A stretch of DNA of 64,000 nucleotides from Thraustochytrium sp. TN22 (Eukaryota > Sar > Bigyra > Thraustochytrida > Thraustochytriidae). The first letter of the stretch is position 1. Each line of letters opens with the position of its first letter. The position numbers and the translations under genes are program-made. Below are positions 1 to 11,146 of this stretch, one piece after another. The stretch spans positions 62,001 to 126,000 of the forward strand of contig JABLUY010000026.1 in assembly GCA_013306675.1 (NCBI GenBank). The letters run 5' to 3'. The notes under the pieces were generated by a model. The model made no database searches and had not been told where the DNA came from. It saw nothing but the letters and a program-made list of their open reading frames with translations.

Positions 1-2009
1 AGCTGCAGCGTAGGCGCCGAAATGGTGCCGCGGATGCGCCGCACCGGCAGGTTCGATACCCTGACGAATCGCTTCGCCTGCACATCGTCGTGCCAGTCGC
101 GCACCGCGTCCTGTGCCGGTGCGACCGCCGCGCCCGGCTCGCGGTCCACCTCCTCGTCCGCGAGCGGCGCGGGAACGCTCCTGCGGATGAACTCACTCGT
201 TCGGCGGAAGAGCCCCAGAGTAGCCCCGAGTTCTGAAGCTTGGGCGGAAGCCGCGTCGGCCTCGGCCCCGGCCTCGAGCGAGGCCGCGATCGCGGCCTCA
301 ATCTCGGATTCCGCCTCCGGACTACGCCGTCTCGCGCCAGAGCCGTTCAAAATGCTGTCGCGGTAGTACGAGTTGCCGCGGAGCGTGAGCGAGTACACCT
401 CGATGGAACCCTCGCACAGCTTGGACGGCAGGCGCGGACCAGCGACGGAGACGGCCCCTAGAGGCGCCTGAATACGGCCCGCCAGCGGCTTATCCGTGTT
501 GACGCTATCGATCGAGATGGGTACAATGTTCGGCGACCCGTCAGCGCGCGTGAGCGCCGCCTCGCACCTCAACGAGCCCTCGCACAGGCGCTCAATGCGG
601 CCCTCCATCACCTCGAGTGCGCCCTTGACCACCAGGTCACCCTGGCTCAGCGTGCGCAGCTCCGGACATCGGTTGATGCGAGTCTTGGTGCCCAGCTCCA
701 GGTGCTCCGACCCAAGGTCCGTCAGTTGCGGCAGGTTGTGCAGGTCGAGCGACCCGAGAATCTCCAGAGCCGGCGGCAGCGCTACGATCGAGTTGCAGTT
801 GCTCACGCGCAGCTTCTTGAAGACCAGCGTCTCGCCCTCACCAGCGACCGACGGGATGAGCGCCTCCAAGCCCGTACAGGCCTCGATCTCCAGCACGGCC
901 GGCGAGTCCCTGGATGTCAGCAGGTCCGCCGAAAGCGTCTGCAGGCCGGTCGTGCTCCTCAGGATCCTTTGGTTCGCCTGCACGCTCTCCAGAAAAGATT
1001 GCGGCTGGCCGCGGCACGTCTCCAGCAGCAGGCGGTCACACGTCCAGCCCACGACGCCAAAGAGCACCAGCTCGCAGTTGCGGAAACTAAGCTCCCCGCT
1101 CACATGGACGTTGTCTGGAAGCGAAGACATGTTCTCCAGGTTTTCCAGCGCGAGGTTGCCCTCGATGGCGATGCTCGCCGGCGCCCCGTTCTCGCCCGGC
1201 ACCAGGCGGGCGTGCTGTTCGCCCAGGGTCTGGAAGAGCCGCATCGCTGCGTACTGATTGTCAACGGTCGAAGACCACTGCCGCAGGTGATCTGACAGAT
1301 CATCTGCCAGCACGAAGCCGACTCTCTGCTCCGTGAGCTCCAGGTTCTCATGCGAAAGCGCCGCGAGGTTCTCCTCATCAAAACTCAGGCTCAGCGCGAG
1401 GAGCGCGTCCCAGTCCTCGCCAGCGGCGTCGCCGTCGCCCATGGCCTCCGCCAGAAAGTCCTCCAGGCTCATGGGCGTACTCTCTTCGGCCTCGCCCGCG
1501 ACCTCGTCCGTTGCCGCGTCCCCGACCACATCCGCCAGCAGGTCCTCCTCCTCGTCCGCCGCACGCGAGCTGCACCGACGCTGCGCGGCTTCTTCGACCG
1601 CGCGCGAGCTGCGCCGACGCTGCGCGGCCGCATCGACCGCGCGTGAGCTGCGACGGCGGTGCACGGCCTCTTCGACCTCCATCTGGGCTCTCGCCAGCGC
1701 CTCCGAGGCGCGCAGCGCCGCCAGCAGGTCTGCGTCGACGTCATCCTCCAGCTCCTCGTCATCGTCTGCGACGTCGTCCTCCAGCTCCTCGTCACCCTGG
1801 CCCAGCTGCTGCGACAATCGATGCCGCAGCGACGAGAGCCGCGAGCGCGCCTGCGACAAGGACCGCCGATCGCCCGATCGCCGCTGCTCCGCGGCCGCCT
1901 CCGAGTCGGCGCCGGCCGGCCGCGCAGGCGCCGCGCTCGCGCGCGCCTCGTGCGTCGACTCGCGCGCGTGCAGTCGCCCCGGCGCGCACACGAGCTTGCG
2001 CACCACCAT
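1..2009 (-). CDS. Leucine-rich repeat-like protein, 3' part cut by window edge
   Basis: One open frame runs from an ATG at 2009 to the window edge, at least 669 codons, with no intron seen; the C-terminus lies outside. The N-terminal ~240 residues are acidic and low-complexity, with three near-copies of an Arg-Arg-Ser-Ser-Arg-Ala block (about residues 115-150). From about residue 255 to 560 there are irregular leucine-rich segments such as LDLHNLPQLTDLG and LENLENMSSLPDN, each with spaced Leu and Asn or Cys as in LRR solenoids. Short helices resembling ubiquitin-interacting motifs (IEAAIAASLEA near residue 567, ALLALSLSFDEE near 205) have the Ala-x3-Ser pattern. I do not recognise a named family. 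The frame is judged real because it stays open through 2 kb and gives balanced composition, unlike overlapping Arg/Pro/Ser-rich frames. A function in protein binding is inference only. Confidence 0.72.
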   Translation of the reverse strand, partial: MVVRKLVCAPGRLHARESTHEARASAAPARPAGADSEAAAEQRRSGDRRSLSQARSRLSSLRHRLSQQLGQGDEELEDDVADDDEELEDDVDADLLAALRASEALARAQMEVEEAVHRRRSSRAVDAAAQRRRSSRAVEEAAQRRCSSRAADEEEDLLADVVGDAATDEVAGEAEESTPMSLEDFLAEAMGDGDAAGEDWDALLALSLSFDEENLAALSHENLELTEQRVGFVLADDLSDHLRQWSSTVDNQYAAMRLFQTLGEQHARLVPGENGAPASIAIEGNLALENLENMSSLPDNVHVSGELSFRNCELVLFGVVGWTCDRLLLETCRGQPQSFLESVQANQRILRSTTGLQTLSADLLTSRDSPAVLEIEACTGLEALIPSVAGEGETLVFKKLRVSNCNSIVALPPALEILGSLDLHNLPQLTDLGSEHLELGTKTRINRCPELRTLSQGDLVVKGALEVMEGRIERLCEGSLRCEAALTRADGSPNIVPISIDSVNTDKPLAGRIQAPLGAVSVAGPRLPSKLCEGSIEVYSLTLRGNSYYRDSILNGSGARRRSPEAESEIEAAIAASLEAGAEADAASAQASELGATLGLFRRTSEFIRRSVPAPLADEEVDREPGAAVAPAQDAVRDWHDDVQAKRFVRVSNLPVRRIRGTISAPTLQ

Positions 2010-3721
2010 CTTCGCCCGCTACCTCGCCAGCTCCAGCTCCAGCTCCAGCTCCAGCTCCAGCTCCAGCTTCAGCTCCAGCTCCAGCTCCAGCAGGCGCTCC
2101 CCCGCGCGCGCTCCCTCCCTCCCTCCACGCGCGCCCCTTCCTTACGCCGCTGCGCCGCTGCGCCGCACGCGCCGCGCTCCCTTGGAGAACTGGGCCCGTG
2201 TGCGCGCTCCCTCGCCCGCCGGCCCTCTCTCCCCCTGCAGGCGCGGCTGCAAAGCCTCCGCCTCGCCTCAGCTCGCCTCGCCCCTCCCCGCCTTGCCGCG
2301 CGCTCTCGCCGCCCCCGCTCGCGCCCGCGCGTGCCGCGCCGCACGTGTCGTGCCGCGCGGGCTGGCTGGATGGATGGCGAGCTGTCTGCCTGCTTGCCTG
2401 CCCGCCTGCCGGGCTCCTCGCGGCGCCGCCCGCGCGCGTCGCGTCGCCCCGCCGGCGCGCCTGCCTGCTGCCGCCGCCTGCCTGCTGCCTGCCTGCCTGC
2501 CTGCCTGCCTGCCGCCGCGCGCGCCGCCGCCGCCGCGGCGAGGCGAGGCGAGGCGAGGCGAGGCGAGGCGAGGCGAGGCGAGGCGAGCTCGATGGGAGGA
2601 GACGAAGCCTGGCGAGCAGCCGCGGAGCGCGGGCGGAGGACGGCGGCAGCAACGGCGGGAGCAGCCTCAGGCTGGGGCGGCGGCGGCAGGCGCGGCCCAG
2701 GCTGCTCTCACGAGCACGATCAGGCCACCGGCCGGGAGCGTGGCGAGGATCAGCCCGGCCGGTGGCCGGGCCGCGCGCGAACGATGGCGAGGCAGGCGAG
2801 ATGACTGTGAGCGGGGCGAGAGACCAGGCGCGTGCCGCACGCGCGTGGCCGAGGTCGCCCCTGCGAGGCTGCGCGCCAGGCGACCGGACCGGGCCTCGCG
2901 GCGCCGGTGGTGGCTGATCCGACGGAGAAGACGACAGCGCCGGGGCAGGCTTCCCATGTGCGTGCGTACTTGGCGGGGAGGGGATGTCGCGTGCTTTGGT
3001 CTCATGGCGGATGTCTGCGGCAACCAGCGTCTCGTTGGCTGCGAGCCCTCGCTATGGCGGCTCTGGCGCGGCGGCTCGACGTTCTCCATCCCCAGCACGA
3101 TCCGACCACGGCGCGCTCGTGGCGGCGTCTCGACTTGCATCACCTCGTCCCGTCCCGCCGTCTCGCATTTTCATCCTGGCCTGTCTTGTCCCGCCTCGCG
3201 TCTCGACTTGCATCGCCTGCATTCTTGCCCTGGCCTGTCTTGTCTCGTCTCGTCGCGTCGCGTCGCGTCTCGTCGCGTCTCGTCGCGTCTCGTCTCGTCT
3301 CGTCTCGTCTCGTCTCGTCTCGTCTCGTCTCGTCTCGTCTCGTCTCGTCTCGTCTCGTCTCGTCTCGTCTCGTCTCGTCTCGTCTCGTCTCGTCTCGTCT
3401 CGCCTCGCCTTGCCTCGTCTTGCCTCGTCTTGCCTCGCCTCGCCTCGCCTCGACGAGACGAGACGAGACGAGACGAGACGAGACGAGACGTGGACTTTTC
3501 CGTCGCCAGTCTGCGCTCAGGCTGCGGCGAGCTCCGCGCTCCGCTCCGACTTGCGCGGCGCGAGAGCGCACTTGCGCGGCGGCGCAGCGGCGGTTTCGGA
3601 AAGGGCCTGAAGTCTGACTCGGGCTGATGCGTGCTGCGCTCGCAATCGACGTCGATTTGCGCGAATCATCCAGACCGAGACCGGGCTCGCGCGCGCGCGC
3701 GGAGGCCGCGCGGCGGCCGGC
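2010..3721. promoter_or_regulatory. Divergent intergenic region rich in short tandem repeats
   Basis: This 1.7 kb lies between the divergent starts of the leucine-rich gene and the FYVE-SYLF gene, so it should hold both promoters. It is dominated by simple repeats: a CCAGCT hexamer array just upstream of the minus-strand ATG (about 2030-2095), CCTG tetramers (about 2480-2515), GGCGA pentamers (about 2537-2585) and a long CGTCT array followed by its inverted complement (3236-3489). Long frames crossing it consist of Arg/Ala/Pro/Ser runs and are not believed to be genes. No TATA-like element was identified. Confidence 0.55.
3236..3489. repeat. CGTCT pentamer array with inverted AGACG arm
   Basis: About 200 bp of CGTCT units (with CGTCG and CCTTG variants) are followed at about 3450-3488 by units of the reverse complement, ACGAG. 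The two arms are nearly adjacent, so a single strand could fold into a long perfect-stem hairpin. The unit length of five would destroy any reading frame, which fits non-coding DNA between two 5' ends. Confidence 0.85.
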
Positions 3722-3998
3722 ATGGAGGCGGGCGCGGGCGCGGCGGGCTCGGGCGCGGGCGCGGCGGCGGCAGCGGCGGCCGGCGGCGGCTCGACGGCGG
3801 CGGAGGAGCGCCTCGAGCTGCGGAAAGAGGGGAACGACGACGGCGAGGGAGACGACGACGGCGAGGGCGGCCTGCGCAAGACCTACGCGGAGGCCGCCGC
3901 CGGCGACGAGGACGCGGGCGGGAGAAATGGCGGGGCCGCAGAGGGCGAGCGGGAGGAGCTGCTGATCCAGCTGGAGGACGACAGCGAGGACGCCGTGC

Positions 3999-4034
<36 letters not shown>

Positions 4035-4508
4035 CGCACGCAGCCAAGGACCTCCAGGAGGAGCTGCAGCACAAGGCCGCCGGGCCCCTGCTCGAGCAGC
4101 TGGACGAGGACGAGCAGCAGGACATGACGGACGACGAGCTCGCGGGGTGGCCCGCGCAGGGCAGGCGCACGCGAACGGAGCAGGGCGCGGAGGCCGGCTC
4201 GGCGGTGGGCGCCGCAGAGGAGGTCGACCTGGCTCAAGGCCTGGTGACCATGCCGCTGGAGTCGCCACGCACCGCCGCATCGGCCGAGGCCGAGGACGCG
4301 GACGATGGCGAGGGCAGCCAGCCAGAGGCGCAAGATGTTGCGTCAGACACTGAGGTGATCCCTGGCTCTTTTCCTGCCCCATCCGAAGCGCTTGCCCCAG
4401 CGCACAACGATACACAACCTCCGTGCCTCGGGACTGAGTCCACCGCGGACCACGTCGTGCCGGACGACGACGAAGAGGATGACGAGAAAGAAGAGAAGAT
4501 GACGAAGG

Positions 4509-4550
<42 letters not shown>

Positions 4551-6364
4551 AAAAGCAGCAGGAGACGGAGGCGGCGGGGGCGGTGACGGAGGAGACAAAC
4601 GCGCAAGGATCGCCTGGTGCGCTCCGCGACGGCACGCCACCGTTTACGGGTGGCGACGTGCCCGTCGCTGCCACCTCCGGGGGAATCGACGCGCAGGACG
4701 TCCTTGCGCAGTCTGACCCTGCCTCGCCTGCGCCTGCGGGAAGGGACGACGCTCAAGCCTCTCTTGCGCAGCCTGATGACTCGCAGGCCGACGACGCACA
4801 AACCCTCCCTGCGCAATCGAATGCTTCGCCTGCGGTGAGCGGGAACCCTACCACGCAGCCTGCGGCCTCGCCCGCATCAGAAGCGGAGGCGGAGGAGCAG
4901 AACGAGGAGGACTTTGACGACGAGGCGGCATGGGCAGAGGCAGAGGCGCCCACGCCACCCCTCGGGGAGCCAGCCTCGTCCCTGCAGACGCCCGTGTCGG
5001 TGTCGGCGTCGGCGTCGGAGCGCGCGGGCGTGCCAACTGTGGAGGCGATGGCCGACAGCATGGAGGACCTGGCCGGCGCCGACAGCATCGAGGACCTTAC
5101 GGACGAAGTGGCCGCACAGGGCGGCGCGACGGCGTCCTTCTTCCAGTTTGACTCGGCCAAACCGTGGTACATGTTCGGGCGCGGCACGGTGGACACCTCA
5201 GGCGCGTCCGGCGCGCCGGCGTGGGAGCCAGACGCGTCCAAGTCGGAGTGCACGCTTTGTCACTCCAAGTTCGACTTCTTCCGCCGCCGGCACCACTGCC
5301 GCATGGACGGCAAGATCTACTGCAAGAACTGCTGCAGCCAATTCCGTCTGCTGCCGCCCGTCTTTGGCGTCCGCGAGCCGCAGCGCGTGTGCACCACGTG
5401 CTGCGCGAAGCTGGACCCGCTGCAGGACGAGCTGGCGGCCACCATGAGCAACGCCACGCGCGAGCTGGCCCAGCAACAACAGGAACAGGAGCAGGAACAG
5501 CAGCAGCGGTCGTTGGGAGAAGGCGGGTCGGCGCCGATGGGATCCCCGGGCGGCGCCTCGGCCGAGCGCGGCGGCGCCGGCGGCGGCCTGAACAGCGCTG
5601 CTGCGGCCGCGAGTGCCGCCGCCGCGCGCGCAGGCCTGTCGTCGCCGGTGAGCTTCTCCATGTCCGCGGAGATCCTCAAGGCCGCCAACGCCGTGGACAA
5701 CTTCTTCGGCACCTCCCCGCAGTCCATGCTGCGCGACGAGCGCATCCCAGCCATGCTGCTGCAGCAGGCCAAGGGTATCGCGTTTTTGACGGTGGTCAAG
5801 GTCGGCTTCGTCGTGACCACGCGCTTTGGCACCGGTCTGGTCGTGGGCCGCGACCGCCAGGGCTCCTGGACCGCACCCTCGGCCATTGGCCTGGCCGGCC
5901 TGGGCTGGGGCGCGCAAATGGGCGGCGAGGTCACGGACTTTGTCATCATCCTCAACACGGAGTCCGCCGTCGACGCCTTTAGTGGCCGCAGCCAGGTCGC
6001 GCTCGGCTCGCAGCTCAGCCTAGCCGCCGGTCCGCTCGGCCGCACCGGCGAGGCTTCGGTCAACCTCAGCATGGGCAGCGACGCACGCTTCGCGCCCTCT
6101 TACACCTACTCGCAGAGCAAGGGCCTCTTTGTCGGTATCAGCCTCGAGGGCGCCGTCATCCGCGAGCGCGCTGACGTGAACGAGCGCTTCTACGGCCGCC
6201 GTCACGATCCGCGCGACTTGCTCTCCTGCCGCGTGCCACGCCCCAAGGCCGCAGAGCCCCTCTACGCGGCTCTGCGCCGCGCCTGTGAGCGCGACCCAGC
6301 TGCCGCTGCCCGCGCCGCCTCGCCGGCCGGCGTTGCTCGCGGCCCGCTCGACGATGAGATCTGA
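3722..6364 (+). CDS. FYVE zinc finger plus SYLF lipid-binding domain protein
   Basis: An 880-residue intronless protein. Residues 1-490 are acidic low-complexity with a Gln tract at about 93-103 and a Glu-Gln tract near 265. A FYVE finger lies at about 500-573: the WEPD box, CTLC, RRRHHCR and RVCTTC are all present, so binding of phosphatidylinositol 3-phosphate on endosomes is expected. The fourth zinc ligand, normally Cys in 'HHCRxCG', is Asp (HHCRMDG). A SYLF (Ysc84) domain follows at about 673-826, starting near 'AKGIAFLTVVKVG' and containing 'GWGAQMGGEVTDFVIIL'; this family binds phosphoinositides and, in yeast and animals, actin regulators. FYVE-SYLF pairing is known in plants and stramenopiles. 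The likely role is membrane trafficking at PI3P compartments. It is convergent with the next gene. Confidence 0.9.
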
Positions 6365-6621
6365 TTCAGCCAAAGAGTCCCGCCCCAGCGCTGCGCGGTG
6401 TGGTCTGACGCGGTATGGTGCGCGGTGCGGTGCGAAGCGAGGCGAGGCGAGGCGAGGCGACCCCACCAGCACCAGCTGCAGAGCCCCTCCTACGTGTACG
6501 AGATTGTAGAAACGTCAACATCTTCTTCTTTTTCTTCCTGTTTTTCTTCCTCTTCAATGTCATCTTCTGAAGCCCCTCCTCCCGGAAGGCCCTTCTGTTC
6601 GTGGAACGAGTTGCACGGTAA

Positions 6622-8874
6622 CTATTCAGTGCGCTCGCTGTCTTCGCTGCCCCTGCTGCCCACGAGCTTGTCGCGTAATGCTCCCTGCATACGCAGCTCC
6701 TCGCAGAGCACCTTCTCCGCGGCGCGTACACGGATCCACTCGTCCTTGGAGCACCGCGGCCACCATGTCGGCCCGCTCGCGACCAGACGCCACGCCTCGT
6801 CCATACGAGCCACCTCTTGCCCTCTGAGTGCCGCCAGCTTTTCCGAGACCCGCAGTACCGGCTTGCCGTCCACAAGCACGCGGCGCGTCGCCTGGCGCGG
6901 TGTCACCGGCCGGTCCTGCGGGAGCACCGCCACCATGAACGGGTTTCCCTTCAGCGGGAGCGCGTCGCCGTACCAGCCACGCAGCTCCGCGCTGGAAGCA
7001 AGGAAATCGAGCCGCGACACCACACGCAGCAAGACATTTCCACCGTCCCAGATGAAAGGGTACGCCTCCGGCACGTGGTCTGGGTTCGCCAAGGTCGCCA
7101 GTTCGTTTCGTGCCTGGCGCCACTGCACTACGCCCTCCAAGAGCGAGCACGTGGCGCGACGCAGGTCCAGGAGAAGCCGGGTGGTCTCGTCGAAGGCGTG
7201 GTTGCGCGCCGCATGCGTCTCGGCTCTGCAAAAGGCCGCGCTGTTGTCTCGCACAGCCTTCTCCAGCGCCTCTGCGAGGCGTGTGTAGAGCACGACGCGC
7301 TTGATGCACTTTTGCAGCCTGCGTGTCGCCTGCTCCTCGAGTCGTTCTCGGCGCAGGCGCTCGTTGAGGTCCACTTCGTGCTTGCTCTCGGTATCGGGTT
7401 GGGGTTCACGCGGGAAAAGCAGCGAGCCGCGTTTCAGGCTCGCGCGAGCGCGGGCGCGGGCGCGGAGACTCGCGTGAGCACGGACCTTGGCGCGGGCCTG
7501 TCGCCGCTTCTCGCTGGCCTCGGGGTCGCCGGCCGCCGCGACAGTCCACTCGGGCCGCGGAGCGGGCCCTGTCACCTTGGCGAGCCGCCGGCGCTCGGCG
7601 CGCGGCCGCAGCGCGGCGCGCCAGCGGTCCTCGAGCGCAGCGGCCGCCTTGACCGTTCCGAGGCGGTCGCGGTGCGTTAGGATGGCTAACTCGCGCCCGA
7701 GCGCCATCTCATGCCGCAAAACCTGGTCCACGAGCCGGTCCTTGTCCGGACAGGAACCATTCTGCAGGAGCCGGACCAGGCCAGAGCGCACCTCCTCGTC
7801 GATCTCCGGGAGCGGATTGCCCGGCTTGGCCAGGGCGTCGCTGCTGCCAGGATGAGCCTCACTTTCGTCTGCTCTGGCATTCACCTCGGCTTCGGCTTGA
7901 TGATCGGCCCCGGCCCTGGCCTCGACCTCAACCTCGTCACTCTTGCTTTCGTCCTCGCTTGCAAGGATGACCGCAGCGTCCGCATCGTTCTCTTGCCGGA
8001 GATGGTCTGCGAGCTGCGAGTACAGACCGCGGCTCTGCTCCAAGGGCGCCTGCGCGTTGAGCAGGGCCGTGAGCTGGCCCGTCTTGAAGTCCGGCATCTC
8101 CGCCGTGGCGAACTTGGACGCGCCCATGTCGTGTAGCAAGTTAGCGCGGAAGAGCGCGCCCTCCAGTTCTGTAGCGTCGAGGCGGCGCTGGCGCGCGCGC
8201 GCAGCTACGGCTGCCGCGATCTTTTCCTGCTTGGCCGCTGCGCGGGCCTCCTCAGGCGTGGGCGCCCGGGGCGGGGGCGTGCGCGGGCGCAGGAAGGCCT
8301 CATGGCCGCGCGCGCGTAGCGCCAGGTCGGCAGCCTCCCGCCAGCGTCCCTGACGGCAGAGCGCAGGGTCCAAGGCAACGTGCGGGAGTCCTGGCGGCGG
8401 CAAGCTCGCCTTGGCCTTGGCCAGGAGCTCCGGGTCTGCCAGGTAGAACATGGCCTTCTCGTGTGCGGCATGCACGCGGTCAAAGTGGTCGGCATGGCGG
8501 CGCAAGAAGGCCACGCAGAGCGCGAGGGTCCACTTCCACGGCACGATTCCGTCGGGCGGCTCTGGCGGCTCGTGGCCCTGGCCCAAGACTTCGCGCAGGC
8601 GTGCGTCGCCCACGGGCCACTTGCCGTCCTGCTCCTGGCGCGCCAGCACGTCGAGCAGGTCCTTCGGCACGCCCGCCACGTCAGCTTCGGCTTGCTCGCG
8701 CTCCTCGCGGCGCAGCACCGCCAGGTCGTCCTCGCGCAGCGACACAAGCGCGCGCGCCGGCTGGCGCACGCTCAGGTAGCCATCGCGGCGCGCCCTGCGC
8801 GCGGCCTTGGAGCGCGTGAACGCGCGGTTGAACGCCTCAAACGCCGCAGGGTCGCCGCCGCCCGCGCGGCCCAT
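6622..8874 (-). CDS. Conserved-looking hypothetical protein, 750 aa
   Basis: One intronless frame of about 750 residues starts at the ATG at 8874 (MGRAGGGDPAAFEAF). The frame is open 114 bases further upstream but without another ATG, so this start is chosen. The protein is rich in Arg, Ala and Glu, mostly helical, with charged coiled-coil-like stretches (around residues 195-240 and 440-510). A hydrophobic segment 'WKWTLALCVAFLRRHADHF' (about 112-130) and a less charged C-terminal region around 'AYPFIWDGGNVLLRVVSRL' (about 615-633) look folded. I do not recognise a family. No signal peptide or convincing membrane span is seen. It is convergent with the FYVE-SYLF gene (257 bp between stops) and divergent from the ankyrin gene. 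Confidence 0.75.
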   Translation of the reverse strand: MGRAGGGDPAAFEAFNRAFTRSKAARRARRDGYLSVRQPARALVSLREDDLAVLRREEREQAEADVAGVPKDLLDVLARQEQDGKWPVGDARLREVLGQGHEPPEPPDGIVPWKWTLALCVAFLRRHADHFDRVHAAHEKAMFYLADPELLAKAKASLPPPGLPHVALDPALCRQGRWREAADLALRARGHEAFLRPRTPPPRAPTPEEARAAAKQEKIAAAVAARARQRRLDATELEGALFRANLLHDMGASKFATAEMPDFKTGQLTALLNAQAPLEQSRGLYSQLADHLRQENDADAAVILASEDESKSDEVEVEARAGADHQAEAEVNARADESEAHPGSSDALAKPGNPLPEIDEEVRSGLVRLLQNGSCPDKDRLVDQVLRHEMALGRELAILTHRDRLGTVKAAAALEDRWRAALRPRAERRRLAKVTGPAPRPEWTVAAAGDPEASEKRRQARAKVRAHASLRARARARASLKRGSLLFPREPQPDTESKHEVDLNERLRRERLEEQATRRLQKCIKRVVLYTRLAEALEKAVRDNSAAFCRAETHAARNHAFDETTRLLLDLRRATCSLLEGVVQWRQARNELATLANPDHVPEAYPFIWDGGNVLLRVVSRLDFLASSAELRGWYGDALPLKGNPFMVAVLPQDRPVTPRQATRRVLVDGKPVLRVSEKLAALRGQEVARMDEAWRLVASGPTWWPRCSKDEWIRVRAAEKVLCEELRMQGALRDKLVGSRGSEDSERTE

Positions 8875-9787
8875 GCTCTCTGGCGCCTTCCGGCGGGCCT
8901 CGGAGGGTCGCGGTCTCGCTCCTCTTATACATGTTTTCCATGCGTCAACGGCGACGACGATGGTGATGATGATTTTATGATGCTTCAACGCGCCGCGTTC
9001 TCATCAGGTTCGGTTCTCGCGGGTGCACACCACAGCTGGAGCACCATGGCCACCGCCACCTCCACTGAGCTGCCGCCCTTCTGCGCCCTTCTGCGGACCC
9101 CAGCTCACGGTGACAGCCACAGTGCCCGGGCTGCCCGGCCAGTCACAGGCGGGCGGGCGCTCCGAGCCTCGCGCGGCTCCAAGCCTCGCGCGGCGGCGCG
9201 CCGCCTAGGCCTCGCGGAGCGGCCACGGACGGCCCTGCGCCCTGGGCCGCTCGGCGAAGTCGGCGCGAGCGTCGGCGTCGGGCGCCCGACGGCGGGCCTG
9301 GCAGCAGTGTGGGCAGGCGAGGCGTCCTGCGCGCGCGAGCTGCCTGCTGCGAGGCGAGGCGAGGCGGGGCGAGGCGAGGCGAGGCCAGGCGAGGCCAGCG
9401 CAGGCCAGCCCAGGCGGAGGCGCTGCGCAGCGCAGGGCTGACGCGGCGGCCAGCCGCGGAGCCACGTGCGGCTTGAGCCGAAGACAGCCACTAAGCGCGG
9501 TGCGCGGTTGATCCTGCGGCGGCAGTGCGGCGGCCGGAGGAACGCGCGGCGCCGCGAAGTAAGTTACCAGTAGCTGGTAGCCCTGGTGCGTAGAGGCGCG
9601 TAGAGGCGAGATAATCACGAGTCGCGCCGCAGTGAACTGCGGCGCAGGGGCGGCCGGAGCTGCGAGGCTGCGGAGCGCTGTGATTCACCTGCCCTCGGTC
9701 GGCCTCGCCTCGCGGCGGCAACGCGTGACTTCGCAGCATCGCGCGGCAGCGAAGGCAAAACCAAGGCGAGGCCACCAATCGGCGTCA

Positions 9788-9821
<34 letters not shown>

Positions 9822-10814
9822 GACGCTCGGGGCGGCGTGGGGCGGCGCCCCTCGGCCGACGGCGCTGCGGGTACGGCGGTGCCGCGGCAAAGAGGAGGCG
9901 CGAGCGGTGCGATCCCTTTTCAGGCTGGGCGCGCCATGCTGGTCGGCGGCCGGCGCGGCGGCTGGGCGGGCGGCGGGGGCGTTGCGGCCGGCTTAGCTCG
10001 GGTCGGCGCCCGGCCGGTTTTATCGCAGGAGCCGCTTCGTGCGGCCGGCGCGAATAAAAGGGCAGAGCGTCCATACCGCAAAATCTGCCAAGTCACCGCG
10101 GGAGTTTGGCTCCCCGCACATTCTTATTTCGGCGGGTGCGGGTGAGGGGGGCACCAAACGGCCTGTGGTGGGCCACGCGCCGAGTCATATCGCGGTACCG
10201 AGCGCAAGCAGCCGGCTTGCCGCTGCAGCTGCGGGCCCCACGCGAGCTGTGGACGCGGCGGCGCCGCTGCGAGCTAGCTGCGGATTCCGCGGTCTGGGCT
10301 TGACCAGTCTCGGGGCGCGCACAGCGGCGCGGCGCGGCGCTGTCGGTGGTCGCTGCGGGCCAGAGGCGCGGGCCGGCCTGGCCTGGAGGCCACCGCCGCC
10401 CCCCCTGCGCCTGCCCACATCAGTTGCTGCGGCGGCCTGGCCCGCCGCGCAAGAATGCATGCTAACCCAGAGCGAGCGGGCGAGCCTCGCCGGCCGGCCA
10501 GCCACGCGACGCCACGCCACGCCAAAGCCGCATCGCCCCGGCCGCCGCGCCGCTCGCCCAGCGCCGCGGCCGGCCGGCCGCTCGTCCGCGCGCCGCGGCG
10601 CCGGCGCCGCGCGCCTGGGCCCGCGCTACCGCGGGCCCAGGCAGAGGGAGAGAGGCGGGAGAGGAGGCAAAGCAGCTCATCCATTCATCCATCCATCTCC
10701 ACGTACACGACTCAAAGCCAGGTGGAGCCGCGCACGGCGTGGAGCAACGCGTGGCCGTGCACGGTCGTCCAGCAACGCGTAGCCGTGCACGGTCGTCGTG
10801 CATCTGCCGCGATC
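8875..10814. promoter_or_regulatory. Divergent intergenic region with GGCGA and GGCGTC arrays
   Basis: A 1.9 kb region between divergent ATGs. It contains a GGCGA-type pentamer tract (about 9350-9410), a GGCGTC hexamer array (about 9780-9822) and a TATA-like 'GAATAAAAGG' on the plus strand at about 10050-10060, which could serve the ankyrin gene with a long 5' leader. Open frames through it are Arg/Ala/Gly-rich and not credible as genes. Confidence 0.45.
9779..9822. repeat. GGCGTC hexamer array
   Basis: About seven tandem hexamers (first units GCGTCA/GCGTCG, then GGCGTC) lie in the divergent gap upstream of the ankyrin gene. No coding role is supported. Confidence 0.8.
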
Positions 10815-11104
10815 ATGTGGCCTAGCTTTCCGTGGGCGCCGCAGCAAGTTGGCGTCAAGACGGACCCGCAACAGCAACAGCAGCATCAAGTGCAATTGCA
10901 ACAGCAGCAGCGGCAACAACAGCAGCACGAGCCACCAAATGTACTGCCGCTCATGATGCAAGGCGGAGGTGGCTATTTACCCTCGCAGCTGGGTGCTGCG
11001 TCGGGGCCGACATCCTCGGGCTCCTCGTCCCCGTCCACCGCGCCCACGCAACAGCAGCCGCAGCCGCATCAACAGCAGCCGCAGCCGCAGCCGCCGCCGC
11101 CGCC

Positions 11105-11146
<42 letters not shown>

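Noticed and set aside
1792-2652. 286-codon minus-strand frame upstream of the leucine-rich gene
   Set aside because: Gly/Ala/Arg-rich translation of GGCGA and CCTG repeats, with no domain or start context.
1333-3627. 764-codon plus-strand frame
   Set aside because: It is antisense to the leucine-rich gene and then runs through simple repeats; the translation is Ser/Arg/Ala runs produced by CGTCT and CCAGCT units.
3140-4333. 397-codon minus-strand frame
   Set aside because: It contains a long Arg-Asp-Glu-Thr string generated by the CGTCT array and is antisense to the FYVE-SYLF start.
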